Positions 18,801-27,135 are shown, numbered from the stretch's first letter. The stretch: 49,562 nt of DNA from Saprospiraceae bacterium (GCA_020436835.1 JAGQWZ010000005.1:1-49562), one strand, 5' to 3'. Translations and numbers: made by a program. Notes: generated from the sequence alone by a model not told the origin.

Positions 18801-20471
18801 GCCTGGGAGAAACAAGAAAGAAGACTGGTGATTGAGTTGCAAGGTCAGGCAAAAATAGACTTTGATACAACTTTCTTAACCGAAACAGACTATCGTGATC
18901 TCCCGGAAGAAGTAAAAAGAGTCATCACCGAGCCGGATTCAGTTACCTTTTCCCATGCCATGATGCGACATGGATTTCTGGAAGCCATTGATAAAAAACC
19001 GTTGACCGATGAAGAATTTTTAATCCTGGAGCGTTTCGCAACGGTTTTCGAACAGACTTATACCAGGTTTCTCGATCTTCAGAGAGCAGAAGCGCAGGCG
19101 AGGGAAGCAGTAAGGCAAGCCTCTTTGGATCGCGTCCGTGGAGAGATAGCCAGCATGCGCACTTCCGAGGATCTCAACTACCTCACTCCATTGATCTGGC
19201 GTGAACTGCAGTCATTGGAAGTTCCGTTTATCCGCTGCGGTGTTTTTATCGTCAATGAAGAAAAAAATAATGTTGAGGTATATCTGACTACTCCGGAAGG
19301 GCAGGCACTGGCTGTCTTGAATCTGGACCTTGAAGCCAATGAACTGACGCGCGATGCGGTTCAACATTGGAAGGGCAGCCAGATGTATACCACCCGTTGG
19401 GAACGTAATGACTTCATGAATTGGATGCAGGCGATGATCAAAGCCGGACAGGTTGGGGACGCAGAAACGTATCAGGGTTCTTCTTCTCTCCCAGATACAC
19501 TGCATTTGCACTTTGTTCCTTTCCGACAGGGAATGCTCTATGTCGGGGACATTGCTCCATTACCTAATGAGAAACTGCAATTGGTAAAAACCCTTGCAGA
19601 TGCATTTTCCATTGCCTATGCCCGATATGAAGATTTTAAGAATCTGGAGGAAGCTAAAACCCAGATAGAATCCACACTACACGATCTAAAATCTACCCAG
19701 GCGCAGCTGGTCCATTCCGAAAAGATGGCCTCCCTTGGTGAACTCACCGCCGGCATTGCTCATGAGATTCAGAATCCATTAAATTTTGTAAATAACTTTT
19801 CGGAAGTCAACAGGGAACTTCTTCTGGAATTGAACGAAGAAATTAAAAAAGGCAATTTGGAGGAAGTAGAAATGATCACAAAAGATCTGATTGAAAATGA
19901 AGAAAAAATCTACTTTCACGGCAACCGGGCAGGGACGATTGTCCGGGGAATGCTGGAACACAGCAGAAACAACAAGGGACAAAAAGAATTGATTGACCTT
20001 AACAAACTCGCTGATGAATTCCTTCGCCTAGCCTATCACGGATTAAGAGCGCAAAACCGGCATTTCAAAGCTCATTGGAGCACAGATCTTGATCCGCAGT
20101 TGCCACTCATAAAAGTAGTTTCACAAGACATAGGAAGGGTAATACTAAATCTGATCAATAACGCTTTTCAGGCTGTAGCTGAAAAAGACGCGCTAAATAA
20201 GGAGCATTATTCGCCTGAGATCAGGGTAAAAACTCAAATGCTAAAAGACGAGGTCGAGATTTCAATTGAGGACAACGGGCCTGGAATTCCGGAGGAGATC
20301 AGGAACAAAATCTTTCAACCCTTCTTTACGACAAAACCAACCGGCCAAGGCACCGGCCTGGGACTCAGCCTCGCATACGATATAATAAAGGCACATGACG
20401 GTGAAATCAAATTAAGAACCAGTCCAGACACCGGAACCTGTTTTACCGTTAGTCTACCCATCATAAATTAG
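15624..20471 (+). CDS. Nine-module histidine kinase HK-E, main part after the frameshift
   Basis: The frame is open from 15597; no start codon fits, so it continues the 14473 gene. Modules 3-9 begin near 15711, 16290, 16863, 17418, 17973, 18546 and 19108. Each is ~185-193 residues: a helix with ALERVRxRTMAMHxSEEL, a core with a conserved AW, a late K/R/S-x-G-Y/F-L strand, and a linking helix FEQTYTRFLDLKKAEAQARE. A GAF-like fold is my guess; no known domain was identified. The transmitter follows: phospho-acceptor His (codon 19761, residue ~1764) in GIAHEIQNPLNF, N box NLINNAFQA, G1 DNGPGIPEEI, G2 [11 protein letters not shown]. Neither inserted segment of HK-A to HK-C is present. There are no membrane segments. 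If the 14473 part is not joined, translation could begin only at an internal TTG or ATG near 15726-15760. Confidence 0.88.
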   Translation: MLQRFAKVFEQTYTRFLDLQKAEAQAREAQIEAALERVRASTMAMHKSVELLKTAKVLFHELKDLGIALEVCGFSIMEKELPKGNQFLSIRGTLFPEPIPIQFDQEHQLEKVYKAWKDHQTFLVLDIMGEELRQHMTSMKQLVKDLNSVELLAGTAGKLASDDDPHGRLLVYHAFFSHGYLFLTNTQPIEEERILVRFAKVFEQTYTRFLDLKKAEERARQAQIEAALERIRSRAMAMQKSEELPEVALAFLTQVDHLSIPVLGVALSVVNTTEDTFVTYLADNTDDPGKRKLLQSAECKVGSFWLSNETVNRQRAGEKEFNLQASGEKLEAWIKFIEEVFSPERAQRMRSANLERIYAYAVEFYETSNFIFSSVKPLPDEDRSVIIRLVNTFRMSYLRFLDLKKAEEQAREAQIEAALERIRSRSLAMRDSAELSEVSTVLFRELFGFCDAIKSSGIVLCDRKTPEQWMCSFDIKMLPPIHIPRDFDQTIKNLYKAWEDQEELYIESLSKEEVREHSRRMMDLPEIKAIFERLPPSDVVEQAGQTNYAATFSQGYLLVITESPVEGLSMLPRFAKVFESIYTRFLDLKKAEAQAREAEIQLALERIRARTMAMHSSEELTEAASVLFQQILALDLKPVASAFIIVDEKNSTGEVFISADGTVIPDSFTLPYHGELAQDQILEAWKQRRPYIIVDLKGKNLKEHLRFIARNMPVGDMLEASGQAQPDRLALHIINFKYGFLGINYLEPNQEIIPLLQRFANVFEQTYTRFLDLKRAEAQAREFRIEASLEKVRAASMAMHQSEELPNVAQVLVEQLDNLQVKQLGSSIVEIDEESERYNQYSAHDNLKDNTKVLNIIRDFDLTPIFLGREILRRTRALERDFTIELTGSNLKEWMHYVRDNIHEARGVAMIQAGFESIYFHFAVFHRSSAVVITTPVPMPDDDRKILRRMANTFGVSYQRYLDLLRAEEQAREAQIEAALERVRARTMGMHKSDELKEVVAVLYKEIDVLGLSAFGFELVLVKPEDDILEYWSKPVSLEFAKCFKVPKKVHSFFERQWEAWEKQERRLVIELQGQAKIDFDTTFLTETDYRDLPEEVKRVITEPDSVTFSHAMMRHGFLEAIDKKPLTDEEFLILERFATVFEQTYTRFLDLQRAEAQAREAVRQASLDRVRGEIASMRTSEDLNYLTPLIWRELQSLEVPFIRCGVFIVNEEKNNVEVYLTTPEGQALAVLNLDLEANELTRDAVQHWKGSQMYTTRWERNDFMNWMQAMIKAGQVGDAETYQGSSSLPDTLHLHFVPFRQGMLYVGDIAPLPNEKLQLVKTLADAFSIAYARYEDFKNLEEAKTQIESTLHDLKSTQAQLVHSEKMASLGELTAGIAHEIQNPLNFVNNFSEVNRELLLELNEEIKKGNLEEVEMITKDLIENEEKIYFHGNRAGTIVRGMLEHSRNNKGQKELIDLNKLADEFLRLAYHGLRAQNRHFKAHWSTDLDPQLPLIKVVSQDIGRVILNLINNAFQAVAEKDALNKEHYSPEIRVKTQMLKDEVEISIEDNGPGIPEEIRNKIFQPFFTTKPTGQGTGLGLSLAYDIIKAHDGEIKLRTSPDTGTCFTVSLPIIN

Positions 20472-20582
20472 ATCATTATGAAGGTAGGTGATTTGATGGT
20501 TTACCTGAACAATGCATCCCGGAGTTGGTATTTATCGGATCTATTTATTCATTCATCAGGAAGGCCGGAAGCATTATAATGT

Positions 20583-22970
20583 ATGAAAAAGATCCTTACT
20601 CAAGTTTTCAACTGCTCCAGAAATGTTTTTCTTTCATTGCTTACCATAACGCTTTCTGCCCAAACTTCTACGACTCCAGCCTCGACAAAGGAAGCAGCTG
20701 TTGATACGACCGAGCTCACAGGACTGTACAATATAGCCCTGGAATTTTACGAAACCGACCAATCCGACAGCTGTAAAAAATATGCTTCTCATGCATTACA
20801 GCTTACCAATCGAATGCTTTTGGATCCTGACCAAGACCGGAAAATCCAACGGAAATGCCAGTTACTAAAAGTTCAGCTTCTAGAGCTCATAGGCAGTGAA
20901 CTTTACTATGAAAATGCCCCATCAGCCCTGGATACTTTTCAAGTCATCCTGGCGTACTGCGAAGAGATTGGTGATTCATCCGGGATCGCAATGGCTCATG
21001 CCTCTATCGCCACTATCTACAGTGACAGAGCAGAACATAACCGGGCTCTGCTTCACTACCACGCAGCGCTAGACTTGTATCTGCAGATGAAAGATCTCCC
21101 TAATGTGGGAGAGACCTACTATTATATCGGCCTGGATCAACGGTACTCAGGTACATATGGAGACGCATTTGAGAGTACACTACAAAGCCTGAGGATCGGC
21201 AGGGAAATAAGTGATTCCACTATGATCACCAATGCTTTATTAAGCAATGGTTTCCTACTCATGTACGACTCTTCGGAAGCGTTAAGATATCAGCGGGAAG
21301 CCCTTGATATCTTTATGCGACAAAATGATTCAAACGGAATTGCCACGGTATACAATGATATGGGAGTGGTTTACTGGCAAGCCGGTGACTTAGATGCAGC
21401 ATTAAAACATCACCTGCAAGCCCTGGCGATCCGGGAGCGGCTGCATGACTATGCCCATATGAGTAGTTCACACAACTATATTTCTGAGGTGTTACAGGAA
21501 CAGGGAGCGTTATCTCAAGCTCTTTCCCATATTTTTGAAGCTCTCAAGTACTCTGAACTGGATGGTGGCAGCTTCCAGATTGATGCGTATATGGATGCAG
21601 GTAAAATCTATCTTCAGATGGGAGAATATGCCAATGCCCGGAAATATTATCATTCCGCCGTCAAGATCAGTGAATTGGGTCAGAACAATCAGCAACAGGC
21701 GGAAGCGATGGAAGGCATTGCTGAAGTGTATCTGATGCAGGAGCAATATAGCGATGCCCTGACCTGGTTGTTAAGAGCGGCAAAAACGGCTTCGAAAGAT
21801 GATTTCAGGGTGTTGAGTTCCGTCTACGGGGGGCTATCGCATGCTTACTTCAAAATAAAGGACTATAAGCGGGCATATGAAAATCAGGTCCTCTACAAAT
21901 CAATGAGCGATTCCCTGATCGGCAGGGAACAGAACGAAAAAATAACCAGCTTAAGCAAACAGTTGGAATTTGAGAATACACGCGCAATTCAAAAAGCCAG
22001 CCAGGAAAAGCAACTCGCTGTACAGCAATCTGAAATTAAAAGACAAAAAGTAGTACGAAACTTTAGCATTGCCGGACTTTTTTTTGTGATTATCCTGGCT
22101 CTAATCTACTTCATTCGTTTTAAGGAAAAAGGGAAGCTGAATGTCACATTGGAAAACATGATAACGAATCTCAAAGCTACCCAGGCGCAACTCATACAAT
22201 CTGAAAAAATGTCGAGCCTTGGTGAACTGACAGCGGGCATCGCCCACGAGATTCAAAACCCTTTGAACTTTGTCAATAACTTTTCGGAAGTCAGCACCGA
22301 ATTAATCGATGAGTTGAATGTTGAATTGGAAAAAGGAGACCTGGGACTAGTTAAAGATATTTCACGCGACCTTAAAAGTAACCTGGTTAAGATAAATGAA
22401 CATGGTGCCAGAGCCAGTAGTATTGTGCGAGGTATGCTCGATCATTCGCGAACTTCTTCCGGTGAAATGGTACCAACCGATATAAATATGCTCTGTGATG
22501 AATACCTCCGGCTGGCTTATCATGGCATACGGGCAAAACAAAAAAACTTCAATGCAGAATTAAAGACAGAACTAGATCCAACCTTACAAAAAATAGAGGT
22601 CGTGCCGCAAGATATAGGCAGAGTCTTGCTTAACCTGATCAACAATGGATTTCATGCTGTGGCTAGCAAAGCTGCATCTACCGACCAGCATGATTACAGA
22701 CCAACAGTTGTCATCAGCACAAAGGGCTTTACCAACAAAATTGAGATTAAAGTCAAGGACAATGGCAATGGAATTCCAGGAGCGATCATAGAAAAGATAT
22801 TTCAGCCTTTCTTCACAACCAAACCCGCCGGACAAGGTACCGGCCTGGGTTTGAGCTTGAGCTATGACATCGTGAATACACATGGAGGAACAATCGATGT
22901 CGATACCGTAGAAGGAGTGGGAACGGAATTTACCATTGTGTTACCTTTGAAAGCGAACCTGGACTCATGA
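20583..22970 (+). CDS. TPR sensor histidine kinase HK-F
   Basis: 795 residues: a signal peptide (to about SAQT), then roughly eight tetratricopeptide repeats at ~50-440 (e.g. VYNDMGVVYWQAGDLDAAL, GKIYLQMGEYANARKYY), a coiled coil rich in Gln and Lys, a transmembrane helix at ~494-514 (FSIAGLFFVIILALIYFI), and a cytoplasmic transmitter. His555 lies in GIAHEIQNPLNF; N box NLINNGFHA, G1 DNGNGIPGAI and G2 [11 protein letters not shown] are intact. The TPRs are thus placed in the periplasm. It lies 111 bp after HK-E in the same direction and is followed, with ATGA overlap, by a small ORF and then the response regulators. The transmitter lacks both insertions of HK-A to HK-C. Confidence 0.93.
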   Translation: MKKILTQVFNCSRNVFLSLLTITLSAQTSTTPASTKEAAVDTTELTGLYNIALEFYETDQSDSCKKYASHALQLTNRMLLDPDQDRKIQRKCQLLKVQLLELIGSELYYENAPSALDTFQVILAYCEEIGDSSGIAMAHASIATIYSDRAEHNRALLHYHAALDLYLQMKDLPNVGETYYYIGLDQRYSGTYGDAFESTLQSLRIGREISDSTMITNALLSNGFLLMYDSSEALRYQREALDIFMRQNDSNGIATVYNDMGVVYWQAGDLDAALKHHLQALAIRERLHDYAHMSSSHNYISEVLQEQGALSQALSHIFEALKYSELDGGSFQIDAYMDAGKIYLQMGEYANARKYYHSAVKISELGQNNQQQAEAMEGIAEVYLMQEQYSDALTWLLRAAKTASKDDFRVLSSVYGGLSHAYFKIKDYKRAYENQVLYKSMSDSLIGREQNEKITSLSKQLEFENTRAIQKASQEKQLAVQQSEIKRQKVVRNFSIAGLFFVIILALIYFIRFKEKGKLNVTLENMITNLKATQAQLIQSEKMSSLGELTAGIAHEIQNPLNFVNNFSEVSTELIDELNVELEKGDLGLVKDISRDLKSNLVKINEHGARASSIVRGMLDHSRTSSGEMVPTDINMLCDEYLRLAYHGIRAKQKNFNAELKTELDPTLQKIEVVPQDIGRVLLNLINNGFHAVASKAASTDQHDYRPTVVISTKGFTNKIEIKVKDNGNGIPGAIIEKIFQPFFTTKPAGQGTGLGLSLSYDIVNTHGGTIDVDTVEGVGTEFTIVLPLKANLDS

Positions 22971-23095
22971 ATTGGAATACGTCGACGTTCTCTCAAATTG
23001 CTTTTACCTTCTGGTCAATAATATTTATTTTCGATATCTTAAGCACAAAGGCCTTCTTAACCATTGAATCTTACAATAACCACCATAAACCGTAG
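22967..23095 (+). CDS. Possible small membrane peptide (42 residues)
   Basis: An ATG overlaps the HK-F stop (ATGA), and the frame runs to a TAG six bases before the receiver gene, filling the gap exactly. The product is MNWNTSTFSQIAFTF followed by a hydrophobic stretch (WSIIFIFDILSTKAFL) that could be one membrane helix, with a polar end (SYNNHHKP). No family was recognised. The overlap and fit favour translation; the short length makes chance possible. Confidence 0.35.
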   Translation: MNWNTSTFSQIAFTFWSIIFIFDILSTKAFLTIESYNNHHKP

Positions 23096-23100
23096 CACGA

Positions 23101-23481
23101 ATGATGAAAATTCTAGTCGTCGATGACGAAGTAGATGTTCGCGATCTTTTTTTACAACGTTTTCGAAAGGAGATAAGAAAGGACCTGATGACCTTTTCTT
23201 TTGCTCATTCCGGAGAAGCAGCGCTGGATTATTTACAGCAACATCCTTCAGAGGCTGTTTTGATTTTGTCCGATATAAATATGCCGGGTATGACCGGATT
23301 GGAATTACTGCGAAAAATCAGATCGAATTATCATAAACCACCGCCAGTGGTCATGATGATCACAGCTTACGGGGATGATGAAAACCGTTCAAAGGCACGT
23401 GAGTACGGCGCGGATGATTTTCTGACAAAACCTTTGGACTTCGCTGATTTAAAATCAAAACTACTATCAGACAATGAGTGA
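23101..23481 (+). CDS. Stand-alone receiver-domain response regulator
   Basis: 126 residues consisting only of a receiver domain. The acidic pair is D8-D9 in ILVVDDE, the phospho-acceptor is D58 in LSDINMPG, the switch Thr is T88 in MITAYG, and the conserved Lys is K110 in TKPLDF. No DNA-binding or enzymatic domain follows, so it is CheY- or Spo0F-like and may shuttle phosphate or act by protein binding. It follows HK-F and overlaps the next regulator by 8 bases, so the two are probably co-translated. It is a likely target for the receiver-less kinases upstream. Confidence 0.92.
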   Translation: MMKILVVDDEVDVRDLFLQRFRKEIRKDLMTFSFAHSGEAALDYLQQHPSEAVLILSDINMPGMTGLELLRKIRSNYHKPPPVVMMITAYGDDENRSKAREYGADDFLTKPLDFADLKSKLLSDNE

Positions 23482-24529
23482 TTCCAAGACAAACATCCTG
23501 GTTGTTGATGATGAAAAGGACCTGGAGTCACTGATCCGTCAAAAATTCAGAAAGAAAATAAGAGAAGGCAGCTATGAATTTCTTTTTGCCGCCAATGGTA
23601 AAGAGGCGCTTGATGTTTTGGCTAAACATAGCGAAGTAGATCTGGTACTCAGTGATATCAACATGCCTGAAATGGATGGTCTTACCCTGCTGGTAAGGAT
23701 TGCAGAAGATAACCCCCTGGTCAAAGTGGTCATGGTTTCTGCTTATGGAGACATGGAAAATATACGGGTTGCGATGAATCGGGGTGCTTTCGATTTTGTA
23801 TGTAAACCTGTAGACTTCGAAGATCTTGGAATTACCATCGAAAAGACGATCAATCATATACGGGAGATCAAGAAAACCATTAATGCCATAAAAGAAAATG
23901 ACATCCTCCGCATGTATGTAGATGATAGTGTACTTCATTTTATGAACCGCCAGGAATTTGAGCACTCGTTGAGAGCCAATGAAACGATTCAGGCATCGGT
24001 CCTATTTGTAGACATCTGTGGTTTTACCGCCATTTCTGAAAATGAGAGTGCGGACTTTGTAGTGAAATTTCTGAATGACTATTTTGATATGATCGTTAAA
24101 GAGATCACGGCACATGATGGAATTGTCGATAAATTTATCGGTGACTGTGTCATGGCTGTATTTAGAGGAGAATATCATCTGGACCGTGCTGTAGATGCTG
24201 CCCTGGCAATACGCAACAAAATTGAAAATATCAAGGAACCGGTCGTTGGTAAGAAAGTATATAACCCCAAAGTTTCGATTGGAGTAAATACCGGGGAAAT
24301 GATCTCAGGAAATATTGGGGCCAGTTCATTGAAAAGGCTGGATTTCACGGTCATTGGTGATGCAGTGAACACAGCCCAACGATTACAATCGGCAGCCGGG
24401 CTCAATCAAATCTTTATTAATGAAGCATCTTATCATCAAATTAAACATGCTTTCAAATGTCGTGAAGCCGGCCAATTTGTGTTAAAAAATAAAAGCAATC
24501 CGGTAACATGCTATGAAGTTTTGGAATGA
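23474..24529 (+). CDS. Response regulator with class III adenylate cyclase output
   Basis: 351 residues. The receiver is residues 1-125, with D12-D13, phospho-acceptor D61 in LSDINMPEM, and the conserved Ser/Lys. A helical linker is at ~125-165. The class III cyclase domain is at ~170-345, with metal-binding Asp in LFVDICGFT and in KFIGDCVMAVF, and the element FTVIGDAVNTAQRL. The Lys of DKFIGD and Thr of FTVIG fill the substrate-specifying positions in the Lys/Thr pattern common in bacterial adenylate cyclases. Asn and Arg of VNTAQR are the transition-state residues, so it should be active. The predicted reaction is ATP to cAMP under control of phosphorylation. No CRP-type cAMP receptor is in the window. 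Confidence 0.93.
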   Translation: MSDSKTNILVVDDEKDLESLIRQKFRKKIREGSYEFLFAANGKEALDVLAKHSEVDLVLSDINMPEMDGLTLLVRIAEDNPLVKVVMVSAYGDMENIRVAMNRGAFDFVCKPVDFEDLGITIEKTINHIREIKKTINAIKENDILRMYVDDSVLHFMNRQEFEHSLRANETIQASVLFVDICGFTAISENESADFVVKFLNDYFDMIVKEITAHDGIVDKFIGDCVMAVFRGEYHLDRAVDAALAIRNKIENIKEPVVGKKVYNPKVSIGVNTGEMISGNIGASSLKRLDFTVIGDAVNTAQRLQSAAGLNQIFINEASYHQIKHAFKCREAGQFVLKNKSNPVTCYEVLE

Positions 24530-24885
24530 TTCGATTGAGTTTTACAGAACGGATGGATTTTGTCGCCAGCAATATTTATTTACCATTAATACTTCCTCTC
24601 AAAAGCATTGAGAAAATTTCCTTTTTTTATCCTTAAATTAAATATCAGGTCTTTTGAGGACTAATGTTGGCCAATTTTCAATAAACTTAGACTATTGCTA
24701 TTTTGTAACAAATCAGAATTATCGATTCAAAAGATTATAATTCTCACACATATTTGGTGGGTATTGAAAAAAAGCGAAAACAAAGCAGGCAAAAAGTAAA
24801 AAAGAAATAATTAATAGACATCGACAAGAACCCTGCATCCTTGGGCACCCACTAGTTATGACCTAAATTAATAAATTGGAAAAAA
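24530..24885. other. Intergenic region, AT-rich, with one inverted repeat
   Basis: There is no open frame of note. A perfect 8-base inverted repeat (agaattat/ataattct, 24715-24744) is separated by 14 bases and could be an operator or weak hairpin. A poly-A-rich stretch (24768-24810) precedes the next gene. No clear terminator follows the cyclase gene. Confidence 0.4.
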
Positions 24886-26160
24886 TTGAAAGATAAAATT
24901 ACCGCAAACCCCTCCTATTCCGGATTTGAACATGCACACGACACCTACAATGGGATCTCCTGTGCAAGCGATGGGAAAATTTATTACATCCTCTGTTCAG
25001 ACCAGGTGGACATTGCCGGGCGAATGTTTTGCATTGATCCGGAAACCCTTGCCATTACGTTCCTGGGTGATCTAAATCAAATGTGTGGTGAGGAGCAAGC
25101 AGGTCTTGTGGTCCAGGGCAAAAGTCATGTGGAATTTTACGAAAAAAACAAAAAACTCTATTTCGCGACTCACGTCGGCTACTATGAAATGATCGATGAA
25201 ATGGAACGTTTGCCGGTGCATATTCCAAAAAATCTCGGTCCTTATCCCGGGGGGCATTTTCTGGCCTTCGACCTGCACACCGGTGAGACCGCGGATTTTG
25301 GTATTATGTGTAAGAATGAAGGAATACTTTCCATGACAATGGACAAGGACCGGGATCAACTTTACGGGATTTCCTGGCCAACCGGATACTTTATTCATTT
25401 TGATATTAATCATAATAAAACGGTTTTATTAGATCCTATTTCCGAAAAAGGGGAAGCTGGACAGTTGGGTGAAGATTACCGCGTATTGTGTAGATCAATG
25501 TTTGTGGACCCAGATACCGGCTATGTCTATTTTTCCACCAGTGAGGGAGATATTTTCTATTATGATCCAAAGACCCAGGAAATAAAACGTCGATCTGATG
25601 TACATCTGCGTCTGGATTATTTCGGGACATACGACGTCACTCAGCCCGGAAGTATGGGATTCAATTGGCGGAAGATCCATTGGCATCCCCAAGAAAAAGT
25701 GGCATATGGTATTCATGGAAATTCAGGTTATCTCTTCCGGTTCGATCCACGAAAATCACATATTGAATTAATCGAAAGAATTACCTCTTCTCCATCCAGA
25801 ACTTACGGGATGTACGATCAATTCAGTTATGGTTACCTGGGCTTTCATCTCGATGCAGTAAAAAACCGGATTCATTATTTGACCGGAGGTCCAATTTTTG
25901 AAAATGGTAAAATTATCGGTGGAGAAAACATACCCCGGGGAGGGGCCAAGGGTCCGGAGAATTTACATTTGATTACCTATGATTTAAATGAAAATAGATA
26001 CACTGATCACGGCCCCATCTTTTATCCGGACGGATCGAGACCATCTTTTGTTAATTCGATTGCGCTTGATAAGCATGGTAATATTTATTCATTGGCAAGA
26101 AGGAATCATGAGGGTAAAGAGATTGCCGACCTAATCAGAATAAGTGCAGTAGGGTCATGA
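24886..26160 (+). CDS. Cytoplasmic beta-propeller protein, homologue of the 8363-10552 protein
   Basis: 424 residues. No ATG precedes the conserved region, so the TTG at 24886 is taken as the start. There is no signal peptide. Propeller-type strands recur (MFCIDPETL, FLAFDLHTG, YFIHFDIN, IFYYDPKTQ, LFRFDPRKS). K79-x-H81, T95-H96 and P121-G-G-H124 match K143-x-H145, T160-H161 and P186-G-S-H189 of the exported protein, with nearly equal spacing (15 and 28 residues here, 16 and 28 there). Conserved His and Lys positions suggest an enzyme, possibly an oligosaccharide lyase acting inside the cell after import. This function is inferred from context only. Confidence 0.82.
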   Translation: MKDKITANPSYSGFEHAHDTYNGISCASDGKIYYILCSDQVDIAGRMFCIDPETLAITFLGDLNQMCGEEQAGLVVQGKSHVEFYEKNKKLYFATHVGYYEMIDEMERLPVHIPKNLGPYPGGHFLAFDLHTGETADFGIMCKNEGILSMTMDKDRDQLYGISWPTGYFIHFDINHNKTVLLDPISEKGEAGQLGEDYRVLCRSMFVDPDTGYVYFSTSEGDIFYYDPKTQEIKRRSDVHLRLDYFGTYDVTQPGSMGFNWRKIHWHPQEKVAYGIHGNSGYLFRFDPRKSHIELIERITSSPSRTYGMYDQFSYGYLGFHLDAVKNRIHYLTGGPIFENGKIIGGENIPRGGAKGPENLHLITYDLNENRYTDHGPIFYPDGSRPSFVNSIALDKHGNIYSLARRNHEGKEIADLIRISAVGS

Positions 26161-26235
26161 GAATTTATGATATCAATGAATGGTACCCAACCGTTCTTAA
26201 TCTTTATAATGTCTGTTGCTCTAAACAGAATTCTA

Positions 26236-26709
26236 ATGAAGCACGATCTATGTCTCTTAGTAGTTGGATTGCTTCTGGTATGGAGTTGCTCCAAATCAGA
26301 TCAGGAAAGCCCACTCGAATGCTCACTATCGGCATCCATAAATGATACAGCGTGGTGTGGACAGGTTTTTGAGATATTTCAGGATGATCAAAATCACCTG
26401 GTAATCAATGCCTCCAGGGAGACTGGCAGAAACCAATACGATGTGGATCAGATCACGATCTATGTTCCAGACTTTAATGGTGACGGTACCTATCAACTCA
26501 AGGATGAAGGGGGTGTGTACCGTAAGTGGTGCTGTGGTGACCTGATACTAGCTTTAGCCATTCTGGATGTGGAAAACAATGATAGTGGGCAGGTTATTAT
26601 TGAGACCTTTGATACAGAAACAAAGGAAATCAGAGGCACCTTTAATTTCACAGCCAGCGGAGAGAATCATCTCAATGTCCATGGAGAATTTTTCGGGACC
26701 AAAAAATAG
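26236..26709 (+). CDS. Small lipoprotein, DUF6252-like
   Basis: The ATG at 26236 is chosen because it begins a lipoprotein signal (MKHDLCLLVVGLLLVWSC, Cys18); an upstream in-frame ATG at 26167 would bury the signal. The mature part has the pattern of DUF6252-type proteins: SASINDTAWCG near the start, INASRETG, ITIYVPDFNGDGTYQL, and a C-terminal IRGTFNFTA strand. This is typically a single beta-rich domain on the cell surface or facing the periplasm. A WCC pair and an early Cys could form a disulfide. Function unknown. Confidence 0.75.
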   Translation: MKHDLCLLVVGLLLVWSCSKSDQESPLECSLSASINDTAWCGQVFEIFQDDQNHLVINASRETGRNQYDVDQITIYVPDFNGDGTYQLKDEGGVYRKWCCGDLILALAILDVENNDSGQVIIETFDTETKEIRGTFNFTASGENHLNVHGEFFGTKK

Positions 26710-27017
26710 AAGCAAGGAGCATAGGGCTTGAGCACTAGCTCCTCTTACTTGAGAATTGGTGATTGAAGGCATAGGGGCGGGGGCAGAGAGCCTAGTGAAT
26801 GGGTTGGAGCTAAAGGAGGAAATCCCACATTCCTAAAAAGATTCAGGCTACCGGTGTGGATTCAATAGCCTTTGAGAATGGTGCTTGGTGATTGGAGGCT
26901 GATATTCCACATTCCTTGTCGTTAAGTCAAGCTATAAAATCTATCCTTTGTAAGTCGGCGAATATCCCTCTTGAGTTATCAATTAACTTAACGACCTTAA
27001 TTCCAGGTAATGAATTC
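26710..27017. other. Degenerate low-complexity intergenic DNA
   Basis: No gene was recognised. Short words recur in eroded form: ggtgattg at 26757 and 26887, and ccacattcc at 26826 and 26908. This looks like decayed tandem repeats leading into the microsatellite. Confidence 0.4.
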
Positions 27018-27135
27018 ACAGCACACTCACACCCACACTCACACCCACAATCACATTCACACTCAAACCACACTCACACTCACACTCACACTCACACTCA
27101 CACTCACACCACACCCACACCCACACCCACACCCC
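27018..27135. repeat. Hexanucleotide microsatellite (CACACT/CACACC)
   Basis: About 118 bases are built from CACACT and CACACC units, with an uninterrupted CACACT core near 27069-27108 and a CACACC tail. It ends 8 bases before the stop codon of the minus-strand 27144-29843 gene, so it would form the 3' untranslated end of that mRNA as G/T-rich RNA. The His-Thr-repeat frame across it is taken to be non-coding. Confidence 0.85.

Noticed and set aside
20478..20579. 33-residue ORF between HK-E and HK-F
   Set aside because: No hydrophobic or conserved pattern and no overlap with neighbours; too short to support.
24715..24744. Terminator after the cyclase gene
   Set aside because: The stem is AT-only at most positions and no T-run follows; at best an operator-like inverted repeat.
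27018..27135. CRISPR-like array
   Set aside because: The units are 6 bases without unique spacers, so this is a simple-sequence tract.
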